10,813 nucleotides of DNA from Candidatus Aenigmatarchaeota archaeon. GTDB taxonomy: Archaea > Aenigmatarchaeota > Aenigmatarchaeia > QMZP01. The position numbers were made by a program, and so were the translations under genes. Positions 6,833 through 10,813 of this stretch are shown here, piece by piece (within the stretch, counting starts at the first letter, position 1; each line of letters opens with the position of its first letter). The notes under the pieces are model-generated. The model saw only the letters and a program-made list of their open reading frames with translations. It ran no database searches and was not told where the DNA came from. Location: the NCBI GenBank assembly GCA_020343575.1, contig CP070801.1:734664-745476 (forward strand), given 5' to 3'.

Positions 6833-7657
6833 ATGGTAGACTACGGCAAGGCTCTGAGCAAGGGACTGAGCTTTGGGATAAAGCCAAAGAGATGGATGCA
6901 GTTCTTTATTCTGGATCTGGTATTCCTTTCCATAGGTCTTGCTATTGCCCTTCCCAACCTGTCAGACATTCTTCCTGTCATGATAGGGGGTTCCCAGGAC
7001 CTGACAGCAGCACTCCAAATAGCGGGTTTTGCAGTATCCATTATGATCGTTTTCGTTGTATGGATGTTGGTCAGGTTGTGGTTCATGGGAGCAATTGTGC
7101 ATCAGAGTTACAAGGAAAAGGATAAGATAAGCGAGAGTTTCAGCATAGCAGGAAGAAAATACCTTCACATTCTGGTTACAATCATAATTGTAACAGTAAT
7201 AGCGGGCGCAGTCAGCATGATCCCATACGTAGGTTGGGTAATTTCCTTTGTGGTCTCGTGGATATTCTTTTTCGTGCTACAGGGTATCGTTGTCAGCAAT
7301 ATGGGATTCGTGGGAACACTACAGAACTCCTACAAAATATTCAGGAACAAACCTTTACAGGTCTTTCTTGCATGGCTTCTGATTGCAATAGTAACAATTG
7401 TGATATACTTTGTGTTCTCGATACCTGTAATGATCCTGATGTTCTGGGCAATGATTCCAATTATACCCAGCCTTACCGGAGCCCAAACATCTCCAGAGGT
7501 CATATCCACATTGTCCCAGATGTTATACACGAACCTGCCCACAGTCATAGTGGTTGGTATAATAGCCCTGATAGGTTTTGCAATATCCCAGGTGTTTGCC
7601 CTCAAGGCACAGACCGAATTCTACCTGCAGTTCAAGAAGAGGTTCAAAATATTTTAA
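6833..7657 (+). CDS. Polytopic membrane protein resembling archaeal DUF4013/DUF7847-type proteins, 274 aa
   Basis: An integral membrane protein with about six hydrophobic segments, at roughly 24-43, 60-88, 112-131, 132-158, 172-205 and 236-260. It opens with a short amphipathic segment of the type DYGKALSKGL. It ends in a basic tail (KAQTEFYLQFKKRFKIF), as is common for archaeal membrane proteins related to the glycerophosphodiester phosphodiesterase membrane domain (DUF4013, DUF7847). I place it there by general pattern only. A Pro/Gly turn (MIPYVGWV) joins segments three and four, and the middle loop after segment two (HQSYKEKDKISESF) resembles the repeat used in that group. No enzymatic motif was seen. 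It has its own leaderless promoter, and its stop codon overlaps the promoter of the following GTPase gene 24 bases later. Confidence 0.85.
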   Translation: MVDYGKALSKGLSFGIKPKRWMQFFILDLVFLSIGLAIALPNLSDILPVMIGGSQDLTAALQIAGFAVSIMIVFVVWMLVRLWFMGAIVHQSYKEKDKISESFSIAGRKYLHILVTIIIVTVIAGAVSMIPYVGWVISFVVSWIFFFVLQGIVVSNMGFVGTLQNSYKIFRNKPLQVFLAWLLIAIVTIVIYFVFSIPVMILMFWAMIPIIPSLTGAQTSPEVISTLSQMLYTNLPTVIVVGIIALIGFAISQVFALKAQTEFYLQFKKRFKIF

Positions 7658-7659
7658 AT
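7650..7659 (+). promoter_or_regulatory. TATA-like box for the GTPase gene, overlapping the upstream stop
   Basis: TATTTTAAAT overlaps the last codons and stop (7655-7657) of the membrane protein gene and lies 22 bases before the ATG at 7682. There is no clear ribosome-binding sequence in the gap, so the GTPase is probably made from its own leaderless transcript, with or without read-through. Confidence 0.5.
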
Positions 7660-7681
7660 AGATTTGTTTTAAGAATAACTT

Positions 7682-8824
7682 ATGCTCGTAGGTATTGTTG
7701 GCTGTCCTAATTCAGGAAAATCCACATTTCTGAAATCTTTGACTTTGACAGAGGTTGAGATAGCTAGCTACCCGTTCACTACTGTAAAACCCAATCAGGG
7801 TGTGGGTTTTGTGAAGACTCCCTGCCCGTGCAAGAAGTTGGGGGTTTCCTGCAATCCCCAGAACTCCAGGTGCGAGGATGGGACAAGGTTTGTTCCTGTA
7901 AAGCTTCTGGATGTTGCTGGTCTTGTTCCTGGTGCGCATGAGGGGAAGGGTTTGGGGAACCAGTTTCTTGGTGACCTGATCCAGGCATCCGGACTGATAC
8001 ATGTTCTTGACTCTTCTGGGAAAACCAACGCCGAAGGGAAACCCGAGGAGGGTTATGACCCGAGCAAGACTATTGGAGTTCTGGAGTATGAGATAGACGA
8101 GTGGATAAGGGACATCTCAAGCAAGTCCTTCGAAAAGTCGAAGAAGCTTGCTGAGACTCAGAAGATTCCCATAGAGAAGTTATTGGCAAAACAGCTTTCC
8201 GGCCTGGGGATAACAGAGAATGATGTAAAGCTTGCGATGAAGAAAGCGAGTCCTGAGGATCACGAGTTCGCTTCTGTTCTAAGGGGAATATCAAAACCAA
8301 TTCTTATTGCTGCAAACAAGATAGACCTCTCAGAATCCCAAGAGAATTTCGAAAAAATCAATAAGGGAGCGATTCCCTGTTCTGCTGAATCAGAGCTGGC
8401 GCTTCGGGAGGCTGAGAAACACGGAATGATAAAATACGTAGCTGGTTCGGATAAATTCGAGATTGTTTCTGACAAGCTCAATGAAAAACAAAAACAGGGG
8501 CTGGGTTTCATAAAGAAGAATGTTCTGGAGAAATACGGTTCCACTGGGATTCAGAACTGTCTGAACAAACTGGTTTTTGAGATGCTGGAACAGATCGTGG
8601 TTTATCCTGTTGCGAATATAAACAAATTTTCCGATACTAAGGGAAACGTTCTGCCTGACGCTTATCTTGTTCGCAGGGGAACCACCCTGAAGGAGTTCGC
8701 TGCGAAGGTACACACAGATATTGCAGAGTCCTTTATTGGAGGACTGGACCCTGAGAAAAAAAAGATCGGTGCTAATTACGAATTGAAGGACGGTGACGTA
8801 ATTGAGATTCTGTTCAAAAAGTAA
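7682..8824 (+). CDS. Ygr210-type GTPase (YchF/Obg class, COG0012) with TGS domain
   Basis: This predicted translation-associated P-loop GTPase belongs to the archaeal/fungal Ygr210 branch of the YchF/Obg class. Visible motifs are G1 GCPNSGKST (7-15), a switch-I region with YPFTTVKPNQ (30-39), G3 DVAGLVPGAHEGKGLG (77-92), G4 NKID (212-215) and a G5-like CSA (233-235). The C-terminal TGS domain (about 308-380) ends in the usual DGDVIEILF strand. Between G2 and G3 lie four cysteines, C48, C50, C57 and C64 (CxC-x6-C-x6-C), a possible metal site that I recall as typical of Ygr210 members. The length of 380 residues is normal. The helical domain sits around residues 130-200. The canonical Asp of NKxD is kept, so GTP specificity is expected, unlike YchF/OLA1, where it is altered. 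The last 11 bases overlap the end of the convergent transglycosylase gene. Confidence 0.93.
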   Translation: MLVGIVGCPNSGKSTFLKSLTLTEVEIASYPFTTVKPNQGVGFVKTPCPCKKLGVSCNPQNSRCEDGTRFVPVKLLDVAGLVPGAHEGKGLGNQFLGDLIQASGLIHVLDSSGKTNAEGKPEEGYDPSKTIGVLEYEIDEWIRDISSKSFEKSKKLAETQKIPIEKLLAKQLSGLGITENDVKLAMKKASPEDHEFASVLRGISKPILIAANKIDLSESQENFEKINKGAIPCSAESELALREAEKHGMIKYVAGSDKFEIVSDKLNEKQKQGLGFIKKNVLEKYGSTGIQNCLNKLVFEMLEQIVVYPVANINKFSDTKGNVLPDAYLVRRGTTLKEFAAKVHTDIAESFIGGLDPEKKKIGANYELKDGDVIEILFKK

Positions 8825-9662
8825 TTCGTAACAAATATGGTTTAATATATTCTATAAACCTTTCCCTGAGTTTGTCTGCATATGCTATTATGGCTTTGGG
8901 AAATTTTTCACCATCGTTTGGGTTGTATTCCTGGATTGCATCAAACTTGTTTTCCTTGAAATCATGTTCTACTAGGTAATTTGCAATGAAACCTATAGAA
9001 TCATCAGGATCATGAGGGTCGCTAATGTCTATATCTCCGTCCATGTCAAAATCCACACCTAAGTTTTTGTAGGATGTAGGAATTGCTTGCGGCCAACCAA
9101 ACGCACCACCATACGACCCCTTCAAGGAAAAGATCTCACTGTCATCTTCATATAAAACACCCTCCATTTTCAGTAGCTCTGCAATTTCTTCGTAAAAAAT
9201 TCTCTCCCTCTTTTTACCCTTTTCAGTGGAGCCATCAATGTAAAACCAGTTTGAAGCGATGGAGTTTAAAACTGGCCTTTCCCCAGTTTTTCTTCCCAGA
9301 TTACTCTCCATCTTCAGCAGAGCTGTAATGTATTCGCCGCCAACCTCGTATTCTTTCCAAGCCTTCAACAAAGATTTGCTGTTACTTATGAAGAATTTTA
9401 ATCCATCTTCTATCGATTCGTCGGAGCAGAAGCCCCGCTCAATGTAGTCTATCTTTTTTGCTCTGGACCATATACTTGGCAGGTCATGATATATTTTGAA
9501 TCTGGGATCAGAGAATACCTGCTCTATTCTGTCTTTTTCAAAACCATACTCAACCCGTTTTGTTTTCAGTTGTTGTACGCTTTTCTCTTGAGCACCAGCA
9601 GCCCCGTTAAAAAGCAGAAACATAGTCAATAAAAATCCTGGAATCGCTTTTGGTTTTTTCAT
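8814..9662 (-). CDS. Secreted MltB-like lytic murein transglycosylase (GH103/SLT_2 type)
   Basis: Enzymes of this family cut the MurNAc-GlcNAc bond of bacterial peptidoglycan, forming 1,6-anhydromuramyl ends. A Sec-type signal peptide is present: basic MKKPK, a hydrophobic core at about 8-19, and a likely cleavage after AGA at residue 24. There is no lipobox, so the mature protein should be soluble outside the cell. The catalytic Glu is probably E119 in LLKMESNLGR. The family block GSYGGAFGWPQAIPTSY covers residues 182-198. Next comes an acidic DxDxDGDID loop (204-212) like the EF-hand site of E. coli Slt35, a D-D-S-I-x(3)-ANYL helix (220-230), and a late YN pair (246-247). A single-domain enzyme of 282 residues, it lacks an obvious wall-binding module. 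By eye its gene is more AT-rich than its neighbours, consistent with transfer. The host is an archaeon without expected murein, so the target is probably foreign bacteria. Confidence 0.9.
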   Translation of the reverse strand: MKKPKAIPGFLLTMFLLFNGAAGAQEKSVQQLKTKRVEYGFEKDRIEQVFSDPRFKIYHDLPSIWSRAKKIDYIERGFCSDESIEDGLKFFISNSKSLLKAWKEYEVGGEYITALLKMESNLGRKTGERPVLNSIASNWFYIDGSTEKGKKRERIFYEEIAELLKMEGVLYEDDSEIFSLKGSYGGAFGWPQAIPTSYKNLGVDFDMDGDIDISDPHDPDDSIGFIANYLVEHDFKENKFDAIQEYNPNDGEKFPKAIIAYADKLRERFIEYIKPYLLRITF

Positions 9663-9679
9663 ATATCCGATTTTGTATT

Positions 9680-9691
9680 AATTTATTTAAG
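9680..9691 (-). promoter_or_regulatory. TATA-like box for the lytic transglycosylase gene
   Basis: The minus strand carries a TTAAATAAAT element centred about 24 bases before the ATG at 9662, in the 56-bp region between two divergent genes. The spacing again suggests a leaderless mRNA. An archaeal-type promoter in front of a bacterial-type enzyme suggests the gene is expressed here. Confidence 0.5.
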
Positions 9692-9693
9692 CG

Positions 9694-9706
9694 TAATTAA
9701 ATTGTA
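9694..9706 (+). promoter_or_regulatory. TATA-like box for the ABC exporter operon
   Basis: TAATTAAATTGTA lies 12-25 bases before the ATG at 9719. It almost touches the oppositely directed element at 9680-9691, so binding of TBP/TFB to one would probably interfere with the other. A weak GTGG follows, seven to ten bases before the ATG. The exact box is uncertain. Confidence 0.4.
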
Positions 9707-9718
9707 TTAAGTGGTTTT

Positions 9719-10645
9719 ATGAAAGTGATTGAGATAAGCAGCGTATCGAAAAGGTTCAAGGAAGAGGGAAAATGGTTCTATGCCCTGGATGATGTGAGCC
9801 TAGATGTAGAGGAAGGTGAGATATTCGGCCTCTTGGGACCCAACGGAGCAGGAAAGACAACCCTCCTTAATATCCTTCTTGGTATTCTCACCCCTGACAG
9901 AGGGAAGGTCAGAATATTCGGAAAGGATATCCTAAAGGAAAGGGGAATTCTGGAGAGGGTAAATTTCGTATCGGGTGAGACCAGGTTTCACTGGCTACTA
10001 AGTGTGAAGGACGTTCTCAAATTCCATGGGATGAGCTATGGCCTGAAAAGGGATGTGATAGAAGAAAGAATTAAACACCTGACAAAGTTCTTTGAAATAG
10101 ATGGTGTGATTGATAGGAAGTTTTTCAATCTCTCCACTGGAGAGAGAATGAGATTGATATTCGCAAAAGCCATGATAAACGACCCAAAGATGGTTTTCTT
10201 CGATGAACCAACACTGGGACTTGATCCCAGCATTGCGATAAAGATAAGGAAAGAGATAAAGAGGATCAACAAAGAGAAAGGAACAACGGTTTTCCTTACG
10301 TCACACTACATGCATGAGATTGAACAGCTTTCGGATATGGTAGCTTTCATACACAAGGGAAAGGTTATTGATACAGGAACAGTAGAAAAGGTCAAGCTCA
10401 GTAAGTTCTCCACCTACGATGTTTTCCTGAACGTTAAGGAGATAAGGAACAGGGACTATCTGAAAAGAAACGATTTTGATGTTCTGAGTAAGAAAAGGAT
10501 ATATAAAAAACTTCAACTTGGAGAGAGCCTGTCTGGTGTATTATCTTCTCTCTCGAGAAAGGGTATTGATGTGACAAACATAGAAACAAAGAAACCCACG
10601 CTTGAGGATTACTTTGTAAAGATTATGGAGGAAAAGAGAAAATGA
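9719..10645 (+). CDS. ABC-2 type transporter ATP-binding protein
   Basis: The cytoplasmic ATPase of an ABC-2 type exporter (COG1131, the NatA/CcmA/DrrA-like group), powering the permease encoded next. Visible motifs are Walker A GPNGAGKTT (40-48), signature LSTGE (138-142) in place of LSGGQ, Walker B VFFDEP with E163, the D-loop GLDP (167-170) and the switch His in LTSHYMHE (H196). At the Q-loop position the sequence is NFVSGETRFHW (82-92), so the usual PQ is absent; some ABC-2 ATPases of this group share that feature. A C-terminal accessory region of about 85 residues follows the core domain, as in DrrA-like proteins. The 308-residue length is normal. It overlaps the permease gene by ATGA and is divergent from the lytic transglycosylase. 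The substrate could be a lipid, polysaccharide or small toxic compound; the sequence does not decide. Confidence 0.93.
   Translation: MKVIEISSVSKRFKEEGKWFYALDDVSLDVEEGEIFGLLGPNGAGKTTLLNILLGILTPDRGKVRIFGKDILKERGILERVNFVSGETRFHWLLSVKDVLKFHGMSYGLKRDVIEERIKHLTKFFEIDGVIDRKFFNLSTGERMRLIFAKAMINDPKMVFFDEPTLGLDPSIAIKIRKEIKRINKEKGTTVFLTSHYMHEIEQLSDMVAFIHKGKVIDTGTVEKVKLSKFSTYDVFLNVKEIRNRDYLKRNDFDVLSKKRIYKKLQLGESLSGVLSSLSRKGIDVTNIETKKPTLEDYFVKIMEEKRK
10627..10631 (+). promoter_or_regulatory. Ribosome binding site of the ABC-2 permease gene
   Basis: GGAGG inside the last codons of the ATPase gene lies ten bases before the overlapping ATG at 10642. It supports coupled translation of ATPase and permease and fixes the permease start. 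Confidence 0.6.
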
Positions 10646-10813
10646 GATGGTACAAAATAAGGGCTCTGATGTTCAGGGATCTTAGGGTCTATATGAGATC
10701 GAAATGGAGAATTGTTGACTTCCTTTACTTCCCGGTCACCACTGTGATAATATGGGGTCTGTTCGCGATATACTCAAGGGAGTTTGCGATGGAAGCGGGT
10801 CTCATGATTCTGG
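10642..10813 (+). CDS. ABC-2 type transporter permease, N-terminal 57 residues (cut by window edge)
   Basis: The frame opens at an ATG overlapping the ATPase stop (ATGA) and continues past the right edge. The start is typical of ABC-2 permeases: a cytoplasmic amphipathic segment rich in Arg (RWYKIRALMFRDLRVYMRSK), then the first membrane helix around residues 28-43 (FPVTTVIIWGLFAIYS). A second hydrophobic segment begins at the edge. Gene order, overlap and ribosome-binding site all indicate that it forms the membrane half of the exporter with the preceding ATPase. Substrate range and full length cannot be judged from this fragment. Confidence 0.85.
   Translation, partial: MRWYKIRALMFRDLRVYMRSKWRIVDFLYFPVTTVIIWGLFAIYSREFAMEAGLMIL

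Noticed and set aside
8814..9662. Transglycosylase gene as a decaying pseudogene after transfer
   Set aside because: Signal peptide, catalytic Glu, family block, calcium-like loop and stop are all present in one frame without interruption.

Overview
This window reads as archaeal chromosome. It encodes an ABCE1/Rli1 ribosome-recycling ATPase (a protein of archaea and eukaryotes, not bacteria) and a Ygr210-type member of the YchF/Obg GTPase class. Genes or operons are preceded by AT-rich TATA-like boxes, most of them 20-38 bases before the start codon, which suggests leaderless or nearly leaderless mRNAs. Arg codons are mostly AGG/AGA, genes are packed almost without gaps, and several start codons overlap or abut the previous stop. 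The small hypothetical families would fit an uncultured lineage such as a DPANN or related group, but the sequence alone does not fix the taxon.

Layout. Bases 1-3468 hold a minus-strand cluster: a 62-residue two-helix membrane protein, a 537-residue soluble protein of unknown family, and a TIM-barrel protein with an endonuclease IV/xylose-isomerase-like metal site. The last is cut by the left edge and keeps 538 residues. A 107-bp divergent promoter region (3469-3575), containing a short inverted repeat, separates this from a plus-strand operon (3576-4971). That operon encodes two diverged paralogous cytoplasmic proteins and a small membrane protein. It runs head-on into the ABCE1 gene (4972-6747, minus) with no base between the two stop codons. 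An 85-bp divergent region then serves ABCE1 and a plus-strand polytopic membrane protein (6833-7657), followed closely by the Ygr210-like GTPase (7682-8824).

The GTPase gene overlaps by 11 bp the convergent 3' end of a secreted MltB-type lytic transglycosylase (8814-9662, minus), a murein-cleaving enzyme unexpected in an archaeon. A 56-bp divergent promoter region leads to an ABC-2 type exporter: the ATPase (9719-10645) and the first 57 codons of its permease, overlapping by ATGA and cut by the right edge.

How the genes work together. ABCE1 and the GTPase belong to translation housekeeping. The left third (1-4971) is a divergent pair of small operons, mostly of unknown families, and is the best candidate for an undescribed system. 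The lytic transglycosylase, probably acquired from bacteria, may act on bacterial neighbours; the divergent ABC exporter shares its promoter region, but a functional link is only inferred. No tRNA, rRNA, CRISPR array or insertion sequence was seen, and no non-coding stretch exceeds about 110 bases.
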